Positions 27,277 to 36,396 of a stretch of DNA of 64,000 bases are shown piece by piece; the first letter of the stretch is position 1, and the number at the start of each line of letters is the position of its first letter. A model generated the notes under the pieces. It worked only from the letters and a program-made list of their open reading frames with translations, ran no database searches and was not told the origin of the DNA. Origin of the DNA: Arthrobacter sp. Bi83 (GTDB taxonomy: Bacteria; Actinomycetota; Actinomycetes; Actinomycetales; Micrococcaceae); assembly GCF_918698095.1 (NCBI RefSeq), contig NZ_CAKKLY010000002.1, positions 62,001 to 126,000 of the forward strand. Reading direction: 5' to 3'. Position numbers and translations under genes: made by a program.

Positions 27277-28782
27277 GTGACCTTCATTTCCAAGACCCAA
27301 CATGCCGACGTCGTCCTGATTGGCGGCGGCGTCATGAGCGCCACGCTGGGTGCCTTCATCAAGCAGCTAGAACCCAACTGGACCATTTCCCTGTTCGAGC
27401 GCCTCGACGAAGCCGGCCTCGAAAGCTCGGGACCCTGGAACAACGCCGGCACCGGACATGCCGCCCTGTGTGAGCTTAATTACTCGCCCGCAGCCAAAGA
27501 CGGCTCGGTCGACCCCTCCAAGGCGCTGCACATCAACGAGCAGTTCCAGCTGTCCCGCCAGTTCTGGTCCCACCTTGTGACGAACTCGCTGATCGGATCC
27601 CCCAAGGGGTTCATCAACACGGTCCCGCACATGAGCTTCGTGATCGGCGAGGACAACTCCAGCTTCCTCAAGGCCCGCTACGACGCGCTCAAGCAGCACC
27701 CGCTGTTCCGCAGCATGGAGTACTCCGAGGACTTCGCCCAGATCGGCAAATGGGCTCCGCTCATCGTCGAGGGCAGGGATCCCCAGCAGCGCATTGCGGC
27801 GACGCGCGCCGCGGAGGGCACCGACGTCGACTTCGGTGCGCTGACCCGGGAGCTGACCACCTACCTGGGCAACAACGGCGTTGAGATCAATTACGGCCAC
27901 GATGTCTCCGACATCAAAAAAGCGGCCGACGGCGGTTGGGACCTTTCGCTCAAGCACCCCGCGTCCGGGGAGCGCGGCAACATCCACGCCAAGTTCGTGT
28001 TTGTCGGGGCGGGCGGCGGGGCGCTCCACCTGCTGCAGGCCTCCGGCATCCCGGAAAGCAAGGGCTACGGCGGGTTCCCCGTGTCCGGCCAGTTCTTCCG
28101 CTGCACTGACGAGTCCCTCGCCTCCCAGCACAACGCGAAGGTGTACGGCCAGGCATCCGTCGGAGCCCCGCCCATGTCCGTTCCGCACCTTGACACCCGC
28201 TATGTCGGCGGCAAACGCTCACTCCTGTTCGGCCCGTACGCCGGCTTCTCCACGAACTTCCTGAAGAACAGCACCTGGCTTGACCTCCCGCTGTCCATCC
28301 GCCCCGGCAACATCATCCCGATGCTCGCCGTGGCCAAGGACAACATGGACCTCACGGCCTACCTGGTGAAGGAAGTGGCCAAGCGCCATGGGGCCAAGGT
28401 TGAGGCCCTCCGCGAGTACTACCCCGAAGCCAAGGACGGCGACTGGGAACTTATTACCGCCGGCCAGCGTGTGCAGATCATCAAGAAGGATCCGAAGAAG
28501 GGCGGCGTCCTCCAGTTCGGCACCGAGGTGATTGCTGCCCGTGACGGTTCCATCGGCGCTCTGCTCGGCGCATCGCCGGGCGCCTCCACCGCCGTGCCGA
28601 TCATGATTGAGCTCCTGCAGAAGTCCTTCCCCAAGAACTTCAAGGGTTGGCAGTCCAAGCTGAAGGAAATGATGCCGGGCTACGGCGTCAAGCTCAACGA
28701 CAACCCGGAGCTGGCAACGGAGCTCGAAAAGGCCACGGCCAAGGCCCTCCAGTTGGAAGCGACACCCGCAGTCAATCGCTAA
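27277..28782 (+). CDS. mqo: Malate:quinone oxidoreductase
   Basis: Membrane-associated FAD enzyme that oxidises malate to oxaloacetate and passes electrons to menaquinone; the main malate-oxidising step in many actinobacteria. The 501-aa protein shows the FAD dinucleotide fold [15 protein letters not shown] at the N-terminus, the diagnostic [20 protein letters not shown], and [12 protein letters not shown]. The GTG at 27277 has CGGAGA upstream and removes a non-conserved tail of the longer open frame. It stands as a single gene before the RND transporter. Confidence 0.96.
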   Translation: MTFISKTQHADVVLIGGGVMSATLGAFIKQLEPNWTISLFERLDEAGLESSGPWNNAGTGHAALCELNYSPAAKDGSVDPSKALHINEQFQLSRQFWSHLVTNSLIGSPKGFINTVPHMSFVIGEDNSSFLKARYDALKQHPLFRSMEYSEDFAQIGKWAPLIVEGRDPQQRIAATRAAEGTDVDFGALTRELTTYLGNNGVEINYGHDVSDIKKAADGGWDLSLKHPASGERGNIHAKFVFVGAGGGALHLLQASGIPESKGYGGFPVSGQFFRCTDESLASQHNAKVYGQASVGAPPMSVPHLDTRYVGGKRSLLFGPYAGFSTNFLKNSTWLDLPLSIRPGNIIPMLAVAKDNMDLTAYLVKEVAKRHGAKVEALREYYPEAKDGDWELITAGQRVQIIKKDPKKGGVLQFGTEVIAARDGSIGALLGASPGASTAVPIMIELLQKSFPKNFKGWQSKLKEMMPGYGVKLNDNPELATELEKATAKALQLEATPAVNR

Positions 28783-28851
28783 GACCCTGGCCGGGTTGCG
28801 GCAGGCTCCACCACAGGCAACAGTCCGTCAACCCCTTCAGGAGACCAAGCA

Positions 28852-31800
28852 ATGTTCCGGCTGGCCAGTCTTTCCCTCGGGAACCGCGCGCTGATTGCGC
28901 TGATCACCATTTTCGCGGCGGTGTTCGGCGTGATCACCATGTCCTCGCTGAAGCAGGAACTCATTCCGTCCATCGAGTTCCCGCGGATCACGGTGATCAC
29001 GTCGATGCCCGGAGCCTCGCCGGAGGTTGTGGACAAGCAGGTCAGCCGTCCGCTCGAAACGGCGCTGAACAGCGTCGAGGGCCTGGAATCGACGTCGTCG
29101 ACTTCACGGAACGGCGTTTCGCAGATCAGCATGGTGTTCACCTACGGATCCAACCTGGACCGCGCCCGGAACCAGATCGACCGTGCCATTTCCAATGCCA
29201 AGCGCACGCTTCCAGAGGACGTCCAGCCGCAGGCCATCGCGGGCAGCCTGAGCGACTTCCCTATTGTTTTCCTGGCCGTCTCCTCCAACAAGCCCCTGAG
29301 TGAGCTGAATACCGATCTCCAGCGGCTGACCGTCCCGCGACTGCAAAAGCTCGACGGCGTCCGCGGCGCCGATGTGACCGGCGGAGCAAGCCAGCACATC
29401 CTGATCCTGCCGAGGACGGCCAGCATGGCATCCAACGGCGCGACGGTCCAGTCGATCCGCAACGCACTGACCAACAACGGGGACCTCGTCCCGGCCGGAA
29501 CGATCGAGGACAAGGGCCAGAGCCTGTCGCTGCAGATCGGCAGCCCGGTGGACTCCGTCGCCGCCGTCAAGGCGCTGCCGCTCAGCGGCGCGAAGGACGG
29601 TGCCACGATCGGTACCGTGGCGGACGTCAGCATCAAGGATGACGTCCGGACCTCCATCACCCGGACCAACGGCAAGGAAACTCTCGCCGTCTCCGTCACG
29701 AAGAAGCCCGAGGGCGACACCGTGGCGATCTCCCACGCAGTCAAGGACGCCCTGCCCCAACTGGAGGCCGAGCTCGGCTCGAACGCCAAGTTCACGCCGG
29801 TGTTCGACCAGGCGCCGTTCATCGAGAAGTCCATCAAGGACCTCACCACGGAGGGCCTGCTGGGACTGGGCTTCGCCGTGGCAGTCATCCTTGGGTTCCT
29901 CATGTCGGTCCGGTCCACGCTCGTCACGGCCGTGTCCATCCCGCTGTCGCTCCTGATCACTTTCATCGGACTCTCGGGCACCGGCTATTCGCTGAACATC
30001 CTCACCCTCGGCGCGCTCACCATCGCCATCGGCCGCGTGGTGGATGACTCGATTGTGGTGATCGAAAACATCAAACGCCACCTCAGCTACGGCGAACCCA
30101 AGCTCACGGCCATTCTGACGTCCATCCGCGAGGTGGCGGGGGCGATCACCGCATCGACGCTCACCACGGTGGCCGTCTTCCTGCCCATCGCTTTTGTGGG
30201 TGACCTTGCCGGCGAGCTGTTCCGTCCCTTCGCGCTGACGGTCACCATTGCCCTCCTGTCCTCGCTGCTGGTTTCGCTGACGATCGTTCCGGTCCTCGCA
30301 TACTGGTTCCTTAGGTCGCCGGCGGACGCTCGGACCGCCGGGGCAGCACCGCAGTCCCCCCGCGACATTGAGGCCCGGGCCCACGAGGCGGAACAGCGCA
30401 GCCTCCTGCAGCGCGGGTACCTGCCCATCCTGACCACAACGCAGAGACACCCGGTGCTGACGCTGATCGCCGCCGTCCTGGTACTGGGCGGAACCGCGGC
30501 CATGACTCCCCTGCTGGCCACGGACCTGCTGGGACGCTCCGGCGAGAACAGCATGACGGTGAAGCAGGAGCTTCCCGCCGGCACCAGCCTCCAGGACACC
30601 AGCACGGCGGCGCAGAAACTGGAGGACGTACTGCTCGGCATCGACGGCATTAAGGACGTCCAGGTGACGTCCGGCAATGCGCAGGCCGGCTTTACCGCAC
30701 TGACTTCGTCGGGAGCCTCCAACTCCACGTTTACCGTCGTCACGGCAGAGAAGGCCAACCAGGCACAGCTTCAGGAGACGGTCCGCACCGAACTGGCAAA
30801 GGTCAGCGGATCCGGCAAGATCTCCGTGGGCTCCCAGCAGGGCGGCTTCGGTACGTCGTCCACCGTGGACATCACCCTTCGGGCCGCCACCTCGGCGGAC
30901 CTCAAAAAAGCCAGCGACTCCTTGGTCCGGGCAATGGACGGTGTTCCCGGCAGTAACGAGGTCACCACCAATCTGGCCGCCAGCCAGCCCGTGGTCCAGG
31001 TCAATGTGGACCGGGCCAAGGCGGTGGCTGCGGGCCTGAACGAAGATCAGGTGGCCGGCGTCCTGGCGTCGACCATCAGCCCCGTCCCGGCGGGCACCGT
31101 GCGCATCGAAGCCGACGACTTCCCGGTCCGCATCGGCGAAGGCACACGTTTTACCAGCATCGCTGCCATCCGTGCCATCCCGCTTCCGACCGCCCGAGGC
31201 CCCGTGCCGCTGAGCAGCATCGCCGCCGTCAACGCGGTGGACGTGCCGGTCTCCATCACCTCAAGCAACGGCCAGCGGACAGCGCAAGTCTCGGTCACGC
31301 CGTCGGGCGCCAACCTTGGTGCGGTGAGCGCCGAAGTCCAGAACCGGCTCAAGTCCGTGGGCCTTCCGGCCGGCGTCACCGCCGAAATCGGCGGCGCCAC
31401 CACCCAGCAGGCCGACTCCTTCCGCCAGCTCGGGCTCGCCCTGCTCGCAGCCATCGCCATTGTCTACGTGATCATGGTGGCCGCGTTCAAGTCCCTCATC
31501 CAGCCGCTGATTCTCCTCGTCTCCGTTCCCTTTGCGGCCACGGGCGCCGTTGCCCTGCTCCTCATCTCCAAGGTTCCGCTGGGGCTGCCGTCGCTGATCG
31601 GCATGCTGATGCTGGTGGGGATTGTGGTGACCAACGCGATTGTGCTGATCGACCTGATCAACCAGTACCGGAAACCACGGGCGGGCAACCCGGGCATGAA
31701 CGTCGCCGATGCCATCACCCACGGTGCCCGGCAGCGTCTCCGCCCCATCCTCATGACTGCGCTGGCCACCGTGTTTGCGCTGACCCCCATGGCCCTCGGC

Positions 31801-32073
31801 ATCACGGGCGGCGGCGGGTTCATCTCGCAGCCGCTGGCCATTGTGGTGATCGGCGGCCTGGTCTCCTCGACGGCGCTGACCCTGGTGCTGGTTCCGGTGC
31901 TGTACCGGCTGGTGGAGGGGCGCCGGGAGAAGAAGGCGCTCCTGCGCGAGCTGAAGCAGCGCCCCGGCTTCGTCGCGGCGGACGACGTCGACGCCGAGTT
32001 TGCCGACTGGACGACGGGCATGATCCCGAAGGTCAGCGGACGGCGGGCAGCACCCGGAGCCCTGGAAGAGTAA
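28852..32073 (+). CDS. RND family efflux transporter permease (HAE1/SwrC-like)
   Basis: A 1073-aa proton-driven exporter. It has the tandem RND architecture: an N-terminal helix (ALIALITIFAAVFGVITM), two large extracytoplasmic loops and twelve helices in two sets. The proton-relay aspartates lie in the fourth helix (GRVVDDSIVVIENIKRHL), and the second half has the matching MLMLVGIVVTNAIVLIDLINQ. The substrate class (drugs, lipids, surfactants) is unknown. There is no membrane-fusion protein or outer-membrane channel gene next to it, as expected for Gram-positive stand-alone members such as Bacillus SwrC (YerP), but an unlinked adaptor cannot be excluded. The ATG at 28852 is preceded by CAGGAG. 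Confidence 0.92.
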   Translation: MFRLASLSLGNRALIALITIFAAVFGVITMSSLKQELIPSIEFPRITVITSMPGASPEVVDKQVSRPLETALNSVEGLESTSSTSRNGVSQISMVFTYGSNLDRARNQIDRAISNAKRTLPEDVQPQAIAGSLSDFPIVFLAVSSNKPLSELNTDLQRLTVPRLQKLDGVRGADVTGGASQHILILPRTASMASNGATVQSIRNALTNNGDLVPAGTIEDKGQSLSLQIGSPVDSVAAVKALPLSGAKDGATIGTVADVSIKDDVRTSITRTNGKETLAVSVTKKPEGDTVAISHAVKDALPQLEAELGSNAKFTPVFDQAPFIEKSIKDLTTEGLLGLGFAVAVILGFLMSVRSTLVTAVSIPLSLLITFIGLSGTGYSLNILTLGALTIAIGRVVDDSIVVIENIKRHLSYGEPKLTAILTSIREVAGAITASTLTTVAVFLPIAFVGDLAGELFRPFALTVTIALLSSLLVSLTIVPVLAYWFLRSPADARTAGAAPQSPRDIEARAHEAEQRSLLQRGYLPILTTTQRHPVLTLIAAVLVLGGTAAMTPLLATDLLGRSGENSMTVKQELPAGTSLQDTSTAAQKLEDVLLGIDGIKDVQVTSGNAQAGFTALTSSGASNSTFTVVTAEKANQAQLQETVRTELAKVSGSGKISVGSQQGGFGTSSTVDITLRAATSADLKKASDSLVRAMDGVPGSNEVTTNLAASQPVVQVNVDRAKAVAAGLNEDQVAGVLASTISPVPAGTVRIEADDFPVRIGEGTRFTSIAAIRAIPLPTARGPVPLSSIAAVNAVDVPVSITSSNGQRTAQVSVTPSGANLGAVSAEVQNRLKSVGLPAGVTAEIGGATTQQADSFRQLGLALLAAIAIVYVIMVAAFKSLIQPLILLVSVPFAATGAVALLLISKVPLGLPSLIGMLMLVGIVVTNAIVLIDLINQYRKPRAGNPGMNVADAITHGARQRLRPILMTALATVFALTPMALGITGGGGFISQPLAIVVIGGLVSSTALTLVLVPVLYRLVEGRREKKALLRELKQRPGFVAADDVDAEFADWTTGMIPKVSGRRAAPGALEE

Positions 32074-32099
32074 GAACCGGCCCGTCCAAACCGTAAACC

Positions 32100-32133
32100 G
32101 TGAAGCCGTCCTGAGCGATCAGGGCGGCTTCAC
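32100..32133 (+). terminator. Hairpin terminator after the RND gene
   Basis: GTGAAGCCG-T-CCTGA pairs with TCAGG-G-CGGCTTCAC around GCGA; only TGTTG follows, so the T tract is weak. Confidence 0.65.
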
Positions 32134-32190
32134 TGTTGCCCGGGACCTGCCGGGAATAACTTGCCGTGCTGAACGTTACATCAAGCGATA

Positions 32191-32219
32191 GATGCAAATG
32201 CATGTAAATCGGTTACAGT
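32191..32219 (+). promoter_or_regulatory. Promoter and possible MarR operator of the LLM-oxidoreductase operon
   Basis: TACAGT (32214-32219) is a plausible -10 box. The AT-rich segment GATGCAAATGCATGTAAATC just upstream contains the symmetric core ATGCAT with partly symmetric flanks, the size and base composition expected of a MarR site. The second gene of the operon encodes a MarR protein that could act here. Confidence 0.4.
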
Positions 32220-32259
32220 TGAAGTAAGCCAGGACAGTTCGGACAACGGAAGGCACATC

Positions 32260-33408
32260 ATGCAGATCGGCGTATTCAGCGTCAGCGACATCACCCAGGA
32301 CCCCACCACGGGCCGTACCCCCACCGAGAATGAGCGCATCAAGGCGTCGGTGGCGATCGCCCGGAAGGTCGAAGAAATCGGTATGGACGTCTACGCCATC
32401 GGCGAGCACCACAACCGGCCGTTTTTCTCCTCCTCACCCACCACCACGCTGGCGTACATCGCCGCGCAGACCGAGCGCATCACGCTCTCCACGGCCACGA
32501 CGCTGATCACCACGAACGATCCGGTCAAGATCGCCGAGGACTTCGCGATGCTGCAGCACCTCGCCGACGGCCGCGTGGACCTGGTGCTGGGACGGGGCAA
32601 CACCGCGCCTGTCTACCCCTGGTTCGGCAAGAACATCCAGGACGGCGTCGAACTCGCGATCGAGAACTACAGCCTGCTGCGCCGGCTCTGGGACGAGGAC
32701 ACCGTCAACTGGTCAGGCAAGTTCCGCACGCCGCTGCAGAACTTCACCTCGACGCCGCGCCCGCTCGACGGCGTAGCCCCCTTTGTGTGGCACGGCTCCA
32801 TCCGCACGCCCCAGATCGCGGAGGTGGCGGCCTACTACGGAGACGGCTTCTTCGCTAACAACATCTTCTGGCCCAAGGAGCACTACCAGCAACTGATCGG
32901 CCTGTACCGCGAACGCTACGAGCACTACGGGCACGGCAAGGCGGACCAGGCGATCGTAGGCCTCGGCGGCCAGTTCTTCATGCGGAAGAACTCGCAGGAC
33001 GCCGTCAAGGAGTTCCGGCCGTACTTCGACAACGCCCCGGTCTACGGCCACGGCCCGTCCCTTGAGGACTTCACCTCGCAGACCCCGCTGACCGTGGGCA
33101 GCCCGCAGGAAGTCATCGAGAAGACCCTCACCTTCCGTGAGTTCTTCGGCGACTACCAGCGCCAGCTGTTCCTGATCGACCACGCCGGCCTGCCGCTCAA
33201 GACGGTCCTCGAGCAGCTCGACCTGTTCGGCGAAGAAGTCCTGCCCGTGCTGCGCAAGGAGTACGCCGCCCTGACGCCGGCCCATGTTCCGGATCCGCCC
33301 ACGCATGCCGGACGGGTCGCTGCACGGATGGCAGCCCAGGACGCGGCCTCGCACTCCGAAGCCGGCCAGGCTGCAGCTTCCTCCGCGTCCTCCGCGCTGG
33401 AGGCGTGA
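32260..33408 (+). CDS. LLM class flavin-dependent oxidoreductase (luciferase-like monooxygenase)
   Basis: A 382-aa luciferase-like TIM-barrel enzyme that uses reduced flavin (FMNH2 or F420). Family features are the N-terminal IGVFSVSDI, the segment AIGEHHNRPFFSSSP (flavin/substrate site), ITLSTATTLITTNDPVKIAEDFAMLQHLADGR, and DLVLGRGN. The last 45 residues are a low-complexity Ala/Ser tail. A GGAAGG site precedes the ATG. The gene overlaps the following MarR gene by one base (TGATG), so the two are translated together; the regulator probably senses the enzyme's substrate or product. Substrate unknown. Confidence 0.9.
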   Translation: MQIGVFSVSDITQDPTTGRTPTENERIKASVAIARKVEEIGMDVYAIGEHHNRPFFSSSPTTTLAYIAAQTERITLSTATTLITTNDPVKIAEDFAMLQHLADGRVDLVLGRGNTAPVYPWFGKNIQDGVELAIENYSLLRRLWDEDTVNWSGKFRTPLQNFTSTPRPLDGVAPFVWHGSIRTPQIAEVAAYYGDGFFANNIFWPKEHYQQLIGLYRERYEHYGHGKADQAIVGLGGQFFMRKNSQDAVKEFRPYFDNAPVYGHGPSLEDFTSQTPLTVGSPQEVIEKTLTFREFFGDYQRQLFLIDHAGLPLKTVLEQLDLFGEEVLPVLRKEYAALTPAHVPDPPTHAGRVAARMAAQDAASHSEAGQAAASSASSALEA

Positions 33409-33872
33409 TGCCCGCCCGGACTGCCCCGGCCGCCTCGCCGGTCAGGCTGGCTGCCGAGACCTGGGAATCCCTGTTCCGTGCCCAGGTTGCCGTGATGCGC
33501 CGGCTGCAGTCCGGGCCTGCGTTCAAGGACTTGGCCGTGAATGAATACGACGTCCTGTTCACGCTGTCGCGGTGCCCCTCCGGGTGGCTTCGCCTGAACG
33601 AGCTCAACGACAACGTGCTGCTGAGCCAGTCGAGCCTCAGCCGGCTGGTTGAGCGGCTGGAAAAGCGCGGCCTGGTGGAGCGGATGCCGGCTCCCAGCGA
33701 CGGCCGCGGTGTCCTGGTGAAACTCACGGACCAGGGGGCGCAGTTGCAAAAGCAGATCGGCCGCGAGCACGTCCGGGAAATCGCTGAGCTGGTCTCGCCG
33801 GCGCTGACGGCTGCGGAGCAGCGGGAACTGCTGAGGCTGACCGAGAAGCTGCGCACCTCGTTGCCGCGCTAG
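33408..33872 (+). CDS. MarR family transcriptional regulator (operon partner of LLM enzyme)
   Basis: A 154-aa winged-helix regulator with the MarR core LNELNDNVLLSQSSLSRLVERLEKRGLVERM (about residues 62-92) and the wing SDGRGVLVKLTDQG. The ATG at 33408 overlaps the preceding stop codon. Its placement as second gene of the LLM operon suggests autoregulation from the site near 32191-32219. It is not close in sequence to the MarR at 23125-23616. Confidence 0.9.
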   Translation: MPARTAPAASPVRLAAETWESLFRAQVAVMRRLQSGPAFKDLAVNEYDVLFTLSRCPSGWLRLNELNDNVLLSQSSLSRLVERLEKRGLVERMPAPSDGRGVLVKLTDQGAQLQKQIGREHVREIAELVSPALTAAEQRELLRLTEKLRTSLPR

Positions 33873-33935
33873 GGCCGCCGCCGGCAGGTGCCAGCGGGCC
33901 GCGGGCGCTGTACTTCCCGGTGGGCCGTACAGTCC

Positions 33936-34742
33936 CTAGCGGATGACGGCGAGCTTGTCCGGGTCGTCGACCGGCAGTTCGCCGTTCACCACAGCGGTGA
34001 CCCGCATCTCCCGCAGCGCCAGGCTGCCGCCCACGGTGGAGAGGAAGGCCGTGTCTGAGGAATCTCGGCCGGCGGTGATGCGCAGCATCGCTTCCCTGGG
34101 CGCAAGGCCGGTGGGATCGATCACCTGCCAGGCGCCGTTGATGTGCGCCTCCGCCACGGCGTGGAAATCCATCGGGGAAAGACCCGGGGCGTACACCGCG
34201 GCAAGCCGCGCGGGAACATTCTTGGCGCGGAGCAGCGAGATGGCCAGATGGGCATAGTCCCTGCACACTCCGCGGCGGTTCAGGAGGGTTTCCACGGCAC
34301 CGTCGGTTCCGCGGGACGAGCCGCTGACGTACCGGAGTTCACTGAATACCCAGTTGCGCACGGCGTGGAGGAGCTCTTCTCCCTGAAGACCGCCGAACTC
34401 GGCATAGGACGTGGGGAGGAGCCGGTCCGATTCCGCGTAGCGGCTGGGGCGGACGTAGCGGATGAGCTCCATGAGGGAGGCCTCTTCCGGCTCGGCGAAC
34501 CCCACGACCGTGGCCGAGTATTCCACGGTTACTTCCGTGGGATCGGCAAACTCCATGTAGTGGAACCTGCCGCCGTGGTGGTCCGACAGCTCCGTCAGGG
34601 GAACGGGCCCGTCCCCGGCTGTCACCGAAAGAGTCTCGTCGAGGGAGCTGTAGCCCGGATTCCTGGCAACGGAAATGGCCAGCGCCACTTTGGTATCGGC
34701 CACGGTCTTGAAGACCAGTCGGGCAGCCACAGTGCGTTCCAT
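33936..34742 (-). CDS. Transglutaminase-like cysteine protease family protein
   Basis: A 268-aa cytoplasmic protein with a transglutaminase-like fold. The catalytic triad is visible: Cys in RRGVCRDYAHLAISLLRA, His in PMDFHAVAEAHI and Asp in VIDPTGLAPRE. The N-terminal half is the beta-rich domain often seen in actinobacterial members beside alpha-E and circularly permuted ATP-grasp genes, which are not found here. Substrate unknown. GGAGAA precedes the ATG. It follows the lipoprotein gene by 74 bp on the same strand, and converges with the MarR gene. Confidence 0.85.
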   Translation of the reverse strand: MERTVAARLVFKTVADTKVALAISVARNPGYSSLDETLSVTAGDGPVPLTELSDHHGGRFHYMEFADPTEVTVEYSATVVGFAEPEEASLMELIRYVRPSRYAESDRLLPTSYAEFGGLQGEELLHAVRNWVFSELRYVSGSSRGTDGAVETLLNRRGVCRDYAHLAISLLRAKNVPARLAAVYAPGLSPMDFHAVAEAHINGAWQVIDPTGLAPREAMLRITAGRDSSDTAFLSTVGGSLALREMRVTAVVNGELPVDDPDKLAVIR

Positions 34743-34816
34743 GTTTCTCCGGGGGTGTGAGGACAGCGGACGTCAGTCGCGGCTGCGAACCCGGTGGGTG
34801 TGCCGGAGGCAGCGGA

Positions 34817-35608
34817 CTAGTTCTTGATCTCCAGAGACATTAGCATCCGCTGGACATTGGCGAATTCCGAGCCCCCGTTCACGTAGTCGGCAGCCTGGTC
34901 CAGGGTGTCGAAGGCCTTGGCCGGCGCCACCGTCTCGTCCGGTGCGAACGACTTCAGCGAGCCCACATCGCTGAAGGAGTAGTTGCCCTTGCCTTCCAGT
35001 CCGCGGACCACGTTCTGCAGCTGGCAGGTCTTGGAGTCGGCTCCACCCACCAGGTTGGTGATCCCGTACGAGCCGAAGAACCGGTAGCCCTGAAGCACCC
35101 TGAACACCACATGCGGGGAAATCGTGCCCTCTCCCCCGCTGTGGGGCAGCTCCACCGGGACGCTGCTGACAACAACGTAGGACTTCCGGGCGGCCGGGGC
35201 GCACGTGGCCGGAGCGGCATCCGGCAGTCCGGTCCGGAGCGTGGCGAGATAGGTCCCCGCCGCGTCCTTGACCTCAACCTTCACCGCGCCGGGCAGCGTT
35301 CCCTTGTCCGCCTCCACCGACTGGGCGATCCATTCTTGGGGAAGTTCGAAGCTGATCTTCTTGGCGGGGTCGGTGAAGACCTTCCACGCCGACGCCGTCG
35401 CCCCGGGTTTCGCTGACGGGCCGCCCGAAGCGGTGGCAGAGGAAGTGGCTGTTCCCGGCGTTGCTCCGGGAGCCGCGCTGCCGCCGCCGGGCTCCACGGT
35501 CCAGACCGGTGCGCCTTTGCCTGCGGAGCTGCAACCTGCCAGCAGCGCCGCAGCAAGCACCGCGACGGCGGCCACGCGGTTCCCGCGGGAGACTGTCATC
35601 CCTGTCAT
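34817..35608 (-). CDS. Putative lipoprotein of unknown function
   Basis: A 263-aa exported protein: signal peptide with lipobox LLAGC (Cys26), a Gly/Ala/Ser/Thr/Pro linker to about residue 75, then a compact mature domain beginning WKVFTDPAKKISFELPQEWI. That start resembles the beta-domain of PsbP/Mog1-like lipoproteins, but I cannot assign a family. Two cysteines (TCAPAARK and KTCQLQ) may pair. The ATG at 35608 has TAGGCT ending 6 nt upstream, so the message is probably leaderless. It is divergent from the DUF1684 gene (107 bp). Confidence 0.78.
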   Translation of the reverse strand: MTGMTVSRGNRVAAVAVLAAALLAGCSSAGKGAPVWTVEPGGGSAAPGATPGTATSSATASGGPSAKPGATASAWKVFTDPAKKISFELPQEWIAQSVEADKGTLPGAVKVEVKDAAGTYLATLRTGLPDAAPATCAPAARKSYVVVSSVPVELPHSGGEGTISPHVVFRVLQGYRFFGSYGITNLVGGADSKTCQLQNVVRGLEGKGNYSFSDVGSLKSFAPDETVAPAKAFDTLDQAADYVNGGSEFANVQRMLMSLEIKN

Positions 35609-35715
35609 GCCTCCAGCCTAGCCGCGGCAGGGCTCCGCCCGGGGTCTTCGATCCCCGTGTTTCGCAGGCTGACCCCGGGCTTTCCGGGTCCGTAAAGAGG
35701 ACTAGGCTGGGGGGC

Positions 35716-36378
35716 ATGGCGGAACACGAGCTGGACGCGGCAGAGAAGACCCTGGCGGGCATGTCCGCCGTCGACATCGCTGACTGGCGGCTGCGCACGT
35801 TTGCCTTATACGACACTGTCCGCAGAATCGCGTCGGACAACCCTGCGGAAGCGCATGCGTACTGGCGGCAGGAGCGGGACCGGATGTTCGGCACGCACCC
35901 CGCGTCTGCCCTCACAGCGGAGGCCAAGGCGAGTTTCGGCGGCCTCAAGACAGCCGACTACGATCCCATATACCGTTTCCACGTGCCCCTGACCAAGGAG
36001 GGCGCCGGCCGGGAAATGAACGTCGAGACCGGCACCGACGGTCTGGTTAGATTCGTCAGGCTGGGAACGTTCGACCTCCCGGAGATGGGACAGCTGGCGG
36101 TCTGGAAGCTCATTGGCTACGGCGGGGGCATATTCGTTCCCTTCCGCGATGCCACGGCAGGCCAGCCCGGCGGCAGCTACGGCGCAGGCAGGTACCTTCT
36201 GGACACGATCAAGGGCGCCTTCCACGGCGTGCGCGGTTCAGGCCCTGATGCGCCCTTCGTGCTGGACTTCAACTTCGCCTACAACCCGTCGTGCGCCTAC
36301 AACGAGGCCTGGGCCTGCCCGCTCGCCGGCCCCTCGAACCGCCTGGCGGTCGACATCCCGGTGGGCGAACTGTACTAG
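35716..36378 (+). CDS. DUF1684 domain-containing protein
   Basis: A 220-aa cytoplasmic protein of the DUF1684 family, whose function is unknown. The hallmarks are the N-terminal WRQERDRMFGTHPASAL, and the C-terminal DFNFAYNPSCAYNEAWACP then GPSNRLAVDIPVGE, with the conserved cysteines and NRL. The ATG at 35716 follows TAGGCT by 7 nt, a leaderless start that trims 85 codons from the open frame. It is followed by the FAA hydrolase gene after 18 bp, which has its own leaderless-type box. Confidence 0.88.
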   Translation: MAEHELDAAEKTLAGMSAVDIADWRLRTFALYDTVRRIASDNPAEAHAYWRQERDRMFGTHPASALTAEAKASFGGLKTADYDPIYRFHVPLTKEGAGREMNVETGTDGLVRFVRLGTFDLPEMGQLAVWKLIGYGGGIFVPFRDATAGQPGGSYGAGRYLLDTIKGAFHGVRGSGPDAPFVLDFNFAYNPSCAYNEAWACPLAGPSNRLAVDIPVGELY

Positions 36379-36396
36379 GTTCACTACGATGGCTGG

